Source: Sphaerisporangium sp040649355
Lineage (GTDB): Bacteria > Actinomycetota > Actinomycetes > Streptosporangiales > Streptosporangiaceae
Assembly (NCBI RefSeq): GCF_043197795.1
Contig: NZ_JBICTU010000013.1
Location: 159,152-223,151, forward strand
DNA: 64,000 nt
Direction: 5' to 3'
Under the pieces are notes generated by a model that worked only from the letters and a program-made list of their open reading frames with translations, did not search any database and was not told the DNA's origin. Shown here piece after piece: positions 50,113 through 57,856 of this stretch (positions are counted from its first letter, which is position 1; each line of letters begins with the position of its first letter). Both the position numbers and the translations under genes were made by a program.

Positions 50113-51003
50113 GTGAAAGTCTTCATCGTCGGCGCCAGCGGATACATCGGTGGCGCGATCGCCGACAGGCTCGTCGCGCAGGGGCACGAGGTCGTCGGAC
50201 TCGCCAGGTCGGCCAAGGCGGCGGAGACCCTGGACGGGAAGGGCGTGCGGGCTTATCTGGGTGAGGTCGGGGACATCGAGCGGTGGATCGACCGGGCCGT
50301 GGAAGCCGACGCGGTGGTCTTCGCCTGGCGGGCGTTCGACCTTGACACGTTCCGCGAAACGGACACCGCCGCCGTCCGGGCGGTGCTCGCCCGTCTGGCT
50401 GGCAGTGAGAAGGCGTTCCTCTACGTGACGGGGTCGCTGGGCACCGGTGACACCGGCTCGGCCACCGAGGTCGACGTCGACACGCCTGATGACCCGCCGG
50501 TCTTCCTCGCTTGGCGCTCCGCCCTCGAAGCCGAGATCCGCCGCTCCTCCCAGGCAGGTGTCCGGTCGGTGGTCGTGCGCGCCCCCATGGTGTACGGACG
50601 CGCCAGCGGTTTCATCGCGGAATCGCTTCTCGCCGACGTCAGCACCTCCGGACGGGTGCACCACGTCGGCGACGGCGACAACCTGCTGGCCTTCGTCCAC
50701 GTCGACGACCTGGCGGAGCTGTGCGTCCGGGCGGTGCGGACGGCACCGGCCGGCGCACTGTACCTCGCGACGAACGGGGAGTCCCTGTCCTACCGCGACT
50801 TCGCCGTGCGGGCGAGCCATGCCCTCGGCGCCGGTGGGGCCGTCGCCTCCGTCCCCCTCCAGGCCGCCCTGGCCGCCATGGGGCCGTTCGCCGAGGCCCT
50901 CACCTACTCCCAGCGCCTGTCCGGCGCCGCCGCGGGCAGGGAACTCGGCTGGAGCCCTGCCATGCACGGCATCGACACAGAACTCCGCCTTATTAAGGGA
51001 TAA
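50113..51003 (+). CDS. NAD(P)-dependent epimerase/dehydratase-like protein (atypical SDR)
   Basis: The 296-residue protein has an N-terminal G-A-S-G-Y-I-G-G dinucleotide loop (7-14), L-A-R-S for 2'-phosphate binding and V-T-G-S-L-G-T-G after strand 5. The usual Y-x-x-x-K is absent; the position reads A-W-R-S-A-L-E-A-E, so classical catalysis is doubtful. V-V-R-A-P-M-V-Y-G and F-V-H-V-D-D-L-A-E-L are typical of atypical SDR5-like NAD-binding proteins. The GTG start lies about 120 bp beyond a MerR-like inverted repeat, so expression may be stress-induced. No operon partner is seen. Confidence 0.8.
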   Translation: MKVFIVGASGYIGGAIADRLVAQGHEVVGLARSAKAAETLDGKGVRAYLGEVGDIERWIDRAVEADAVVFAWRAFDLDTFRETDTAAVRAVLARLAGSEKAFLYVTGSLGTGDTGSATEVDVDTPDDPPVFLAWRSALEAEIRRSSQAGVRSVVVRAPMVYGRASGFIAESLLADVSTSGRVHHVGDGDNLLAFVHVDDLAELCVRAVRTAPAGALYLATNGESLSYRDFAVRASHALGAGGAVASVPLQAALAAMGPFAEALTYSQRLSGAAAGRELGWSPAMHGIDTELRLIKG

Positions 51004-51728
51004 CCCCACAGTTCCCTGAGCCCTCCATCGTGGCCATAGCTCCAGGACCTGGGCGTTCTCCGTGCAGAGCACGCCGCTTTGACGGTTGAAGGGGTCTGGG
51101 GATCGGTGAAGCCTCTTCCTCTTCGTTGAGGTTTTTGTCGTGGTGGTGAGGCCGAGAAGTCTGTGCCGGCCCCGGTCGGGGATGACTCGGTCCGGTGCCG
51201 GGCGCCGCCCTGGCAGAGGACGCCTGCTCACGCGGGGGTTGGCGCCGTACACCGGCTCAGGCGCCTTGACTGCTCGCCGGGCCGGGGTGGTCTCGCGTCG
51301 CCGGGCCTTGGGGCTCCGCCCGGTGCCGCTCCGGGAACGGCTGACCGTAGACGGCCTTGGGTTCCGGCGAACCCAAGGGTGCACAACCTCCCAGACCACC
51401 CCAACAGCCTGGACTCGACCTTTGGGTTCGCCTGAACTCTGGGATTTCACGGGGCTTGAGCAGCAACCGAACGGCCAGTCACGTTAAGGAGCCCGGTGAG
51501 CGGCTCGCCGTGATTGGCCGTCCTGATGCGGGCGGCCTTTGGCTCACGCTCATGCCGCCGGTGAGGCGGCGTCGAAACGGTAGAGCAGCAGCAAGAGGTT
51601 CAAGGCTGCTGGTCGTTACGGTGGTCTGCCGCTGTCGATCAGCGCTACGGCGGGGACGAGTCCCAGCGTTGATCGCCGACTCTGGGTAGTGGCGGGCATC
51701 GGACAGCGCGGCTCTGGGATCCTCAGGG
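51004..51728. other. Non-coding interval with three strong hairpins
   Basis: No gene was recognised in these 725 bp. A perfect 10-bp stem with a CGGC tetraloop lies at 51,355-51,378 (CCTTGGGTTC/GAACCCAAGG). A related, imperfect CTTTGGGTTC...GAACTCTGGG stem is at about 51,418-51,442. A 13-bp stem with one G-U pair (51,471-51,483 with 51,509-51,521) encloses a second GAGCC/GGCTC stem. The last has the shape of a structured RNA or a mobile-element end. The interval separates the epimerase gene from the resolvase-associated region. Confidence 0.6.
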
Positions 51729-52814
51729 CTATCCCAGGCCGTTCAGCACGAGGTGGATGCCGCTGAGCACGCCGCGTTCAGCGGCATCGATGACCGGCCG
51801 GACGGGGCGGTGCGTGCCGAGGTCAGTGGCGCGGCCTGTCCAGTAGCTGTTGAGTTCGTCCTGCGGGATGAGTTCCAGCGCCAACTGGCGCAGCGGCAGG
51901 TCAGGGGACCCGTTGTCCAGTTCAGTCCAGGGGGCGAAGACGCCGGCGTCGCGTTGCCGTATCGCCTTCATGTGCAGCCTTCCAACGAAGGCTGCACAGG
52001 CTCTGTACTGCTGATGCAGCATTTCCGGGATATGCGGCCTGACCAGGCTTACGCGTAGCTGGAGACGGTCGACGTCATCAGCATGCCGTCCCGATGTGAG
52101 GTGCCCGAGCGCGTCACGAAGACTGGGCCGGGTGATGGCTTCCGGGTACTCGGTGTCGGTCAGGACGTCGTATAGGAACTCGACACCTCCCATGAGACGC
52201 CGCTGCTCCACAAGGCACTTCCATAGTTCGTTTACCGCCCTGACGCGTTCCTCATGGACGATGCTGTTGGTGAACAGGCGCCTGACATCGCCTGAGTTCG
52301 CCCTGATGCTGGCCGCGCCCCGGCGGATGAGGATGTCGCCTGAGCGGAAGAGGGGCTGCCTGTCGTTCGTGATCTGGCCGTCCAGCGCTGCTAGAACGGG
52401 CTGGGCGAAGCGGCGCCGGAAGTGGATCATCCCGTACCGTTTTGCCTCGCTCGTGCCGGGCGCGGCCAGCGTGTGCTCAGCCGCCACCACGATGAAGTCG
52501 CCATCGATGTACTTCTCGATCGCCCTGCGGATGATCGTGGTGTCGATCCGCTCAGAGTCGGCGAGGCCGACATGATCGTAGTCATCCGTCACGCCGGCGA
52601 TGATTGTCCCCCCACCTGGCAGGTTGCAGAAGGCGAGCGCGTCCTTCGCGAGGTTGACTCGGACGGAAGTGCTCGTGATATCACCCAGCGTGGCCTTGAA
52701 GTCCCATTCATCGCCTTCCCCTCGCACGGACACGAGTTGCTCGAATGCCTGTTGCGAAATGCGGTCCTGGTAGTCGGCGGTGGTCTGGTGTGGCTGGCTG
52801 AACGTGCTCGACAC
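51729..52814 (-). CDS. AlbA_2 (Schlafen-like) DNA-binding domain protein
   Basis: The 361-residue protein has an AlbA_2-type domain at about residues 28-170. E-W-D-F-K-A-T-L-G-D is the conserved E-x-x-x-K region, A-F-C-N-L-P-G-G-G-T-I-I-A-G-V is the signature strand-helix, and G-D-I-L-I-R-R-G ends the domain. AlbA_2 domains occur in Schlafen-like proteins, putative nucleic-acid binding ATPase regulators and phage-defence or mobile-element proteins. The C-terminal half is helical and unrecognised. The resolvase gene lies 30 bp upstream on the same strand, so the two are probably co-transcribed. Lower GC3 than surrounding genes suggests transfer. Confidence 0.75.
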   Translation of the reverse strand: MSSTFSQPHQTTADYQDRISQQAFEQLVSVRGEGDEWDFKATLGDITSTSVRVNLAKDALAFCNLPGGGTIIAGVTDDYDHVGLADSERIDTTIIRRAIEKYIDGDFIVVAAEHTLAAPGTSEAKRYGMIHFRRRFAQPVLAALDGQITNDRQPLFRSGDILIRRGAASIRANSGDVRRLFTNSIVHEERVRAVNELWKCLVEQRRLMGGVEFLYDVLTDTEYPEAITRPSLRDALGHLTSGRHADDVDRLQLRVSLVRPHIPEMLHQQYRACAAFVGRLHMKAIRQRDAGVFAPWTELDNGSPDLPLRQLALELIPQDELNSYWTGRATDLGTHRPVRPVIDAAERGVLSGIHLVLNGLG

Positions 52815-52844
52815 GGAAAACCCCTCTCAGGGAGTGGCGGCTGG

Positions 52845-53408
52845 TCAGCCCTCGACAGCGGCTGTGAGGGTCTTGTGGACGACGCCGATTGAGACCTTGA
52901 CCCCGGCGGCTATGGTGCGGATGGATTCCCCGCGTCTGCGGCGGTCGAGGATCGCGGCGCGTTTGTCGTCGTCGACGACGGGTCGGCGGCCGCCGGTCTT
53001 GCCTTGCTTGCGGGCGGCCTCCAGGCCGTTGAGGGTTTTCTTGACGATGTCGCGGTGCCGGTCCTCGGCCAGGGCGAGGGCCAGGTCGAGCAGGAAGGAG
53101 CGTTCGGTGTGCTCGCCGGCCGCGATGCCCTCCAGGACCTTGACGCCGATCCCGCGCTGGAACAGGTCGTTGAGGACGATGAGTCCGTCCAGGAGGTTGC
53201 GGCCGAGCCGGTCGACCTCCAGGACGGTCAGCAGGTCGCCCTCGCGGATGTAGGACAGCGCGGTGAGGAGCTCGGGCCGGTCCGCCGTGGCGAGCTTGCC
53301 GCTCGTCTTCTCCTCGATGACCTTCAGGCAGATCGGGTCGAGGGCGTCGTGCTGCCGCTGGGTCTTCTGCTTGTCGGTGCTGACCCGGACCAGGCCGATG
53401 AGCGCCAT
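52845..53408 (-). CDS. Serine recombinase (resolvase/invertase family)
   Basis: The 187-residue protein has a complete catalytic domain. The nucleophile Ser is in V-R-V-S-T-D-K-Q (residue 10), E-x-D-R-L-G-R-N is the second signature near 60-67, and D-L-x-L-A-L-A-E-D-R-H lies in the E helix. The C-terminal helix-turn-helix is present (I-R-T-I-A-A-G-V-K-V-S). Length matches Tn3-type resolvases. GGAGGGG eight bases upstream sets the ATG. A region with repeated GAACG-type half-sites and a symmetrical CAAACG-TT-CGTTTG lies just upstream and is a candidate res site. It is followed by an AlbA_2 gene. Confidence 0.9.
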   Translation of the reverse strand: MALIGLVRVSTDKQKTQRQHDALDPICLKVIEEKTSGKLATADRPELLTALSYIREGDLLTVLEVDRLGRNLLDGLIVLNDLFQRGIGVKVLEGIAAGEHTERSFLLDLALALAEDRHRDIVKKTLNGLEAARKQGKTGGRRPVVDDDKRAAILDRRRRGESIRTIAAGVKVSIGVVHKTLTAAVEG

Positions 53409-53423
53409 CGCGAACACCCCTCC

Positions 53424-53576
53424 GTTCATCAAACGTCTCGTTCGAGGAATCCGAACGGTAACAGATCACAGTCGAAGATGAACGGGAAAATGAACGACCG
53501 AACCGGACACGCCGCATGGAGGTCCTGATCCGGCGGGCTGCCCTGTTCGCGTTCGTCAAACGTTCGTTTGCTGAAC
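53424..53576. repeat. Candidate res recombination site
   Basis: GTTC-NN-CAAACG-TT-CGTTTG-NN-GAAC (53,551-53,576) is a symmetrical 26-bp site with a 2-bp centre, as expected for crossover by a serine recombinase. A diverged half of it (GTTC-AT-CAAACG, 53,424-53,435) and further GAACGG elements near 53,453, 53,473 and 53,573 lie between. It sits immediately upstream of the resolvase gene, the usual position for res. Confidence 0.55.
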
Positions 53577-53639
53577 GGTCGGATCGGGTGACAGACCGGT
53601 CGATAGAGTCGCCGGACACGGTTGGGGAGGAAGACGCGG

Positions 53640-54047
53640 ATGAGCAAAAATCTCGGTGGCTACCAGACGATAACGACGGTTATCAAGAGCCTCGGTGGGC
53701 CCACCAAGGCCACAGTCATCGTCGGGTCCGTGGTCGCCACGAGCGGCTATGCGGTCCTGCGAGGTGCCGAGGCCGGAGTGAAGAAGGTCGTCAAAGCGGC
53801 TCTCGCGAAGAGGAACGCGCCCTGCGCGACGAAGGACCAGGTCTTCGAGGTCATCTCCGACGGCGAAGACGGCAGCGGCCTGAGGCTGAGCGTCGGTGAC
53901 GAGTACCACGTGATGGAGTGCGACGGGGACGCCGTCCAGATCGAGGTGCTTGGCGATGCCGACAATCCCTACTTCGTGTCCGCCGAGTTCTTGAGGTCGG
54001 TCTCGGGCTTCCCGGCGGAAGACGCCGACTCCGCGAACGGCCAGTGA
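53640..54047 (+). CDS. Small hypothetical protein with one membrane-spanning segment
   Basis: The 135-residue protein is unrecognised. A hydrophobic segment (about 28-46, A-T-V-I-V-G-S-V-V-A-T-S-G) could be a membrane anchor, followed by a basic stretch and a C-terminal beta-rich region (V-F-E-V-I-S-D-G, Y-H-V-M-E-C-D-G-D-A, I-E-V-L-G-D). The latter resembles a small SH3-like or KOW-like barrel, but this is not certain. GGGGAGGAAG sets the ATG. It is the first gene beyond the res-like region, transcribed away from the resolvase, so it may be cargo of a mobile unit. No homologue or function could be named. Confidence 0.65.
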   Translation: MSKNLGGYQTITTVIKSLGGPTKATVIVGSVVATSGYAVLRGAEAGVKKVVKAALAKRNAPCATKDQVFEVISDGEDGSGLRLSVGDEYHVMECDGDAVQIEVLGDADNPYFVSAEFLRSVSGFPAEDADSANGQ

Positions 54048-54100
54048 CGATAAGACAACTTGCCGGCCGCCGCAGAGCCCTCGGGTGTGTCCCGGGCCGG

Positions 54101-54345
54101 TTAAGACGGAGGGTCGTCCGCACTCGGAATCCACCGCGCCCGGATCTGCTGCGCGGCGTCCAGGGCGGCCCGTCCGACTACCTGGCCGGACTGGTCGTCG
54201 GTGGTGTCCAACGCGACGTACCTCGCGGCTTCGATGGTCCTCCACTCCTCTTCGAGCTGCCGCCGGGTGATCCCGTCGTACCGCTCCAGCTCCCGGTAAA
54301 TCCGGCGGGTCTGGCGCAGCAGGTCCTGCGCCGACCAGGCCCTGT
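54101..54345 (-). pseudogene. C-terminal fragment of an unidentified minus-strand protein
   Basis: The minus strand encodes about 80 residues with natural-looking composition (L-L-R-Q-T-R-R-I-Y-R-E-L-E-R-Y and R-Q-L-E-E-E-W-R-T-I-E-A), ending in TAA. Upstream the frame runs antisense through the phosphotransferase remnant and shows no further coherence. It appears to be the tail of a gene cut by the event that placed the phosphotransferase next to it. Charged helices suggest a nucleic-acid or plasmid-related protein; no family is named. Confidence 0.4.
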
Positions 54346-55184
54346 TCCAGCACCGCGCCACCACGGCGCTGACAGCGGCCGGTCTGCCGGTTCCCGCGCC
54401 GCTGACGACCAACGCCGGGCAGACAGTCCTGCACGTGGACGAGGCGGTGTTCGCGGCTGTCGCGTGGGTGGACGGCGAGCACATCGCGGGAGCCCGGTGG
54501 AGCCTGCGCCAGTGCCGCCAGGTCGGCGAGTTGCTGGGAGCCATCCACGCGGGCCTGGCCCAGGCGCTGCCCGGCGGGGTCGGCCCGATCGTCCATCGGG
54601 TGCCGGAAGCGGCCCAGGCCAAGGCCGACCTCGACCACTACCAGGCGTTGATCGACGAACGTCCCCGGCTGGACGACTTCGACCGCGCGGCCCGTGCACA
54701 GCTTTCGGCGCGGCGTGAGCTGCTGGAAAGCGTGGGCCATCTGCGGCCCGACGACAGCGCCGCCCTGGAACCGGCCGGGTACGTGCACGGCTACTTCCAC
54801 CCCCGGAACCTGCTGTGGGACCGTTCGGGGCAGGTGGTGGCGGTGCTCGACTGGGACCGCATGGGACGCCGCCGCGCGTACGCCTACGAGCTGGCCCGCT
54901 CGATGACGCTGATGTTCGCCGACCCCGGCACCGGGGTTGTGGACCTGGAGCGGGCGGCTGCGTTCACCTGCGCCTACCGCGGCGTCGTCGCGATCGGCGA
55001 GGAGCAGTTGCTGAGCGCGTTGCGCCGCCTGTGGTGAGAACGGGTGTGCGATCCGTGGCAGTTGAACTGGCACTACGTACGGCATGACACCTCCTGCGAT
55101 CACCTGTTCGCCTCGGACTGCACCCTGCTGGAGTGGTGGACCGGCCATCTGGAGCTGGTGGAGCAGGCCCTCACCACCCGGTAA
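54333..55184 (+). pseudogene. Aminoglycoside phosphotransferase-like gene with in-frame TGA and lost start
   Basis: The frame encodes an APH-family kinase. A-L-F-Q-H-R begins the visible N-lobe, V-H-G-Y-F-H-P-R-N-L-L holds the catalytic H-G-D-like loop (with Y-F-H instead of D), and V-A-V-L-D-W-D-R-M-G is the metal-binding motif. At 55,035 a TGA interrupts L-W-x-E-R-V-C-D-P-W-Q; the same frame then continues for 48 residues (W-H-Y-V-R-H-D-T-S-C-D-H-L) to TAA. The expected codon is TGG, since relatives read W-W there. The first 10-25 residues are missing upstream, where another frame ends. Both defects argue for a pseudogene. Confidence 0.75.
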
Positions 55185-55287
55185 GGAGCGGCTGGTCGAC
55201 CGCCCGGAGATCTCGCCGACCAGCACAGTCACGACGCGAACGTCTCGGCGCGCCCCGCGCACCCGGTTTGGTGGCGGCCGGAGGGTA

Positions 55288-55650
55288 ACGGCGGAGCCGC
55301 GCGCAGGCGTACCGGCTGATCGACATCGCGGCCACCGCCGGGCGTCTGCTGGCCGCGGCGACCACCGTGGCCGGAGTGTCTCCCGCGGGTGACACCCTTG
55401 GGCTGTCCGGGCGGGCGCTGCGCGATGTGAGGGGGCGGGTCGAGCAGGTCGCCGCGACGCTGTCTGATCTCATCGACCAGGCACGGAGCACGGGTACGGA
55501 ACTCACCGGCGATGACGTCGCCGCGCTGCTCCGCCGTGCGGTGGAACAGGTGCGCAACCCGTCCCCGCTCCCCTCGCCGGCCGACGAGCGTCCCGAGGTT
55601 CAGCGGGGGCCGCCGCATGGTCGAGACGTTGTACGAGTCCGCGGTCGAGG
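55288..55650 (+). pseudogene. Fragment of an unidentified helical protein
   Basis: After an in-frame TAA the plus strand encodes A-Y-R-L-I-D-I-A-A-T-A-G-R-L-L and a regular amphipathic helical stretch to about 55,570 with good codon bias (V-E-Q-V-A-A-T-L-S-D-L-I-D-Q-A). No start codon with ribosome site precedes it and no natural stop follows before an overlapping ORF. It may be the middle of a regulatory or conjugation-type protein. The family is not recognised. Confidence 0.35.
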
Positions 55651-55817
55651 TCGGGATGATCTGCCTGGAGATCGCCCCTGCGCACGTGTCGGAGCAGGAC
55701 GCCTCCCCGGTCCTGGCCCTCTACGCCGAGGAGATCGGCCTGGATTTGCCTGCGGTGTTGGCGCGCCGGCGTTCTGCCATCACCGGGGACCGGCGCTGCC
55801 TGCAGAGGGTCACTTAA
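55617..55817 (+). CDS. Small hypothetical protein overlapping the preceding fragment
   Basis: An ATG opens a 66-residue frame beginning M-V-E-T-L-Y-E-S-A-V-E-V-G, with acidic amphipathic helices (V-L-A-L-Y-A-E-E-I-G-L-D-L) and a basic C-terminal tail. It overlaps the end of the helical fragment in another frame. A GGGG-rich stretch upstream may serve as ribosome site. It could be a natural small protein, or the continuation of the fragment after a frameshift. No domain is recognised. Confidence 0.35.
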   Translation: MVETLYESAVEVGMICLEIAPAHVSEQDASPVLALYAEEIGLDLPAVLARRRSAITGDRRCLQRVT

Positions 55818-55903
55818 CTCCTCGACTCGCTGCATGTCTTTGTCGCTGAATCCTGACACCAGCCCATACGGACCGCCAGGCACGGCGCCCAGCAGCGTGA
55901 TCC

Positions 55904-57061
55904 TCACCAGGCGGCGTCGGGCGTCTGGCCGCCGAGCGGCAGGTCGCCCGTCTCGATCGGCACCGAGCGGGTGGAGCCGTCGTGCAGGTCAGCGCGATAG
56001 AGCCGCCAGTCGTGCGTGTAGAGCAGATATCGGCCGGTCCCGTCGAGGTCGAACCGGATGGTGAGCGACGCGTTTTTCGGCGGCGACAGCCGGGCGAGCA
56101 CCACCGGCGTCCCGCCGCCGACGGGGATGCGCTCGATATCGTGGCCGGCCGAGTAGATCAGGGAATCGCCGTCGGGGGTGTAGGCCACCGACTCCAGGGG
56201 AGAACCCTTCATCGGCCTGACGAGACGGGTGGATGCGAGCAGGTCCGGCCCAGGGGCGGCGAGGTCCATGACGCCGAGGCCCCAGTCGTGCGCCGCCACG
56301 GCGATCCGCCGCCCGTCCGGGGCCCAGGACAGGCCGGTCACCGGTATGTTCCCGGCGAACCAATCGCGTCGCGCCCCGGTGGCGATCTCCACCACGGAAA
56401 CGATCGTCCCTCCGACCAGCGTGTCGGCGAAGGCGAACCTCGTTCCGTCGTGGCTGAGGGCGAGCACCGGCAGCGTCCCAGGCACGCAGCCGCCGGACTC
56501 CGGCACCAGCTCGGGTGTGCCCGGCCGCCCGTTCTCGTCAAGACGGACCCGGAAGAATCGGACACCGGACTCCTGCCCGCAGGTCCCGGAGAGCAGGAAC
56601 GTTCGGTTGTCCGGCGCCGCCGCCGCGAGCTTCCACGACGACGCGACCCCCGGCGGCAGCGGAACGGCCGCTATGAACCTCCCGGTCCCGGCGTCGTGGA
56701 CGGAAGGCGGCACCGGCGTGCCGATCGGCGTCTTGGAACGCTCGGAAAACCGGGCGATCGGCACCCTCGCGGAGACGAAGAAGCGCGGCGGCCCGGTCCC
56801 GGCCAAGGGAGCGGCGGTCGCCATCGGCACCGCCAGGGACGATGCGAGGTCCGGCCGCGCCGGTATCGTGGCCGACGGTCCCCCCGACCCGCCCCACGGT
56901 GACGGGGTCGGCGGTAGTGACGAGGGTGGGACCGGGAACGGCGTCGCCGCGGCACCACGGGGGAGGATGGAGACGCGTTCGGCGGCCGGGGAGTCACCGC
57001 AGCCTCCCACCAGGGTCAGCACCAGCAACCCTGCCGCGGCAACGGCTGCGCGAGGAAACAC
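55904..57061 (-). CDS. Putative lipoprotein with beta-propeller (TolB/WD40-like) repeats
   Basis: The 385-residue protein has a lipoprotein signal with lipobox L-V-G-G-C near residue 22, and then a Pro/Ser-rich linker. Several blades follow: L-A-L-S-H-D-G-T-R-F-A-F, L-S-W-A-P-D-G-R-R-I-A-V, V-A-Y-T-P-D-G-D-S-L-I-Y and I-R-F-D-L-D-G-T-G-R-Y-L-L-Y. Each resembles the PD40/WD40 strand-loop of actinobacterial propeller proteins. It is therefore a surface-attached, presumably protein-binding propeller. The GTG giving F-P-R-A-A-V-A is chosen because it places the lipobox at a normal distance. Role unknown. Confidence 0.8.
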   Translation of the reverse strand: MFPRAAVAAAGLLVLTLVGGCGDSPAAERVSILPRGAAATPFPVPPSSLPPTPSPWGGSGGPSATIPARPDLASSLAVPMATAAPLAGTGPPRFFVSARVPIARFSERSKTPIGTPVPPSVHDAGTGRFIAAVPLPPGVASSWKLAAAAPDNRTFLLSGTCGQESGVRFFRVRLDENGRPGTPELVPESGGCVPGTLPVLALSHDGTRFAFADTLVGGTIVSVVEIATGARRDWFAGNIPVTGLSWAPDGRRIAVAAHDWGLGVMDLAAPGPDLLASTRLVRPMKGSPLESVAYTPDGDSLIYSAGHDIERIPVGGGTPVVLARLSPPKNASLTIRFDLDGTGRYLLYTHDWRLYRADLHDGSTRSVPIETGDLPLGGQTPDAAW

Positions 57062-57119
57062 GCGTTGATCATCACCCGTCCCAAGGGACGGCGTCAAACC
57101 TAGGATCCCTGCCGTACCG

Positions 57120-57260
57120 GTGCGCTGACCCTCGACGCCGCCGTCACCGGTGTGAACGGGCTGGTCTATCTCGCCGCCACCGCCCCTGTGAGCGATCTGC
57201 TCGGGCCCGGGGTGGGCCTGCCGCGCGGGATCGGCGCCTTCCTCCTGGTGTACGGCGGGG
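57120..57260 (+). pseudogene. Fragment of a small membrane protein
   Basis: A plus-strand stretch encodes A-L-T-L-D-A-A-V-T-G-V-N-G-L-V-Y-L-A-A-T and G-I-G-A-F-L-L-V-Y-G-G-A, two hydrophobic helices typical of a common actinobacterial integral membrane protein of about 130 residues. The frame then degenerates. No start with ribosome site is present. It is a short, broken copy. Confidence 0.5.
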
Positions 57261-57542
57261 CTCCGCAGTCGAGTTCGGGGGCACGCCTACGCGGCGTACG
57301 GATGCGTCGGCGAGCGCGATGGTCGAATAGACCCGGGCGTGGGACCGGCAGGCCCGGCGCGGCCCGGCACCCGCACCTTCTGGCCGACTGGCAGCGACCG
57401 TGCCCAGCTTCCCGGCGGCGCGGCGGTCCTCAGCAAGACCCATGGTCTGGTCACGATTCCTGGCCGCGGAGGGCTGGCGACCCGTGCGTGCCTGCGCGGG
57501 CCAGTCGCCGCGACACGGCTGGACTATCGGCCCGTGGGGCGA
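57261..57542. other. Interval without recognisable genes
   Basis: GC-rich sequence between the membrane-protein fragment and the carrier-protein gene. Open frames on both strands have unnatural composition. No repeats or hairpins stand out. Confidence 0.45.
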
Positions 57543-57845
57543 TCAGGGCAGCGCTGTGTGGGGCGGCGTACAGCTTCGGTGGATTCGGGTTGTGATCAAA
57601 CGAGCCATGCCGTCGATCGTGGTGAACTCGGGATGAAACAGGTCCTGTTCGGTAAGTGACAGATGGAATGTCTCTTCGATGAAGGCGGTCAAGGCGACCA
57701 GGGCAAGAGAGTCCACGTAGCCGGCATCGAACAGGTCCGCTTGGCGGTGGAACCCGGGGTCGTCTGAAGCGATGGTGCCGATCTGCCGGACGAAGTCCTC
57801 GATCTTTGTGGCTGCGATCTCTTGCGTGCTCTGTCCAGGTTGCAT
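57543..57845 (-). CDS. Stand-alone acyl/peptidyl carrier protein
   Basis: The 100-residue protein has a carrier-protein four-helix pattern. Y-V-D-S-L-A-L-V supplies the Ser (residue about 46) that is modified with phosphopantetheine, and E-E-T-F-H-L-S-L-T-E-Q-D-L follows as helix 3. The length suits a discrete carrier. AGAGGAC sets the ATG. The decayed asparagine synthase-like gene ends 11 bp upstream on the same strand, so the two once formed an operon. Such amidotransferase plus carrier pairs occur in natural-product pathways that activate or amidate amino acids; here the rest of the pathway is absent. Confidence 0.8.
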   Translation of the reverse strand: MQPGQSTQEIAATKIEDFVRQIGTIASDDPGFHRQADLFDAGYVDSLALVALTAFIEETFHLSLTEQDLFHPEFTTIDGMARLITTRIHRSCTPPHTALP

Positions 57846-57856
57846 GTGCTGTCCTC

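Noticed and set aside
49987..51450. 487-codon minus-strand frame
   Set aside because: It is opposite the epimerase gene and then runs into hairpin-rich non-coding DNA; composition is not protein-like.
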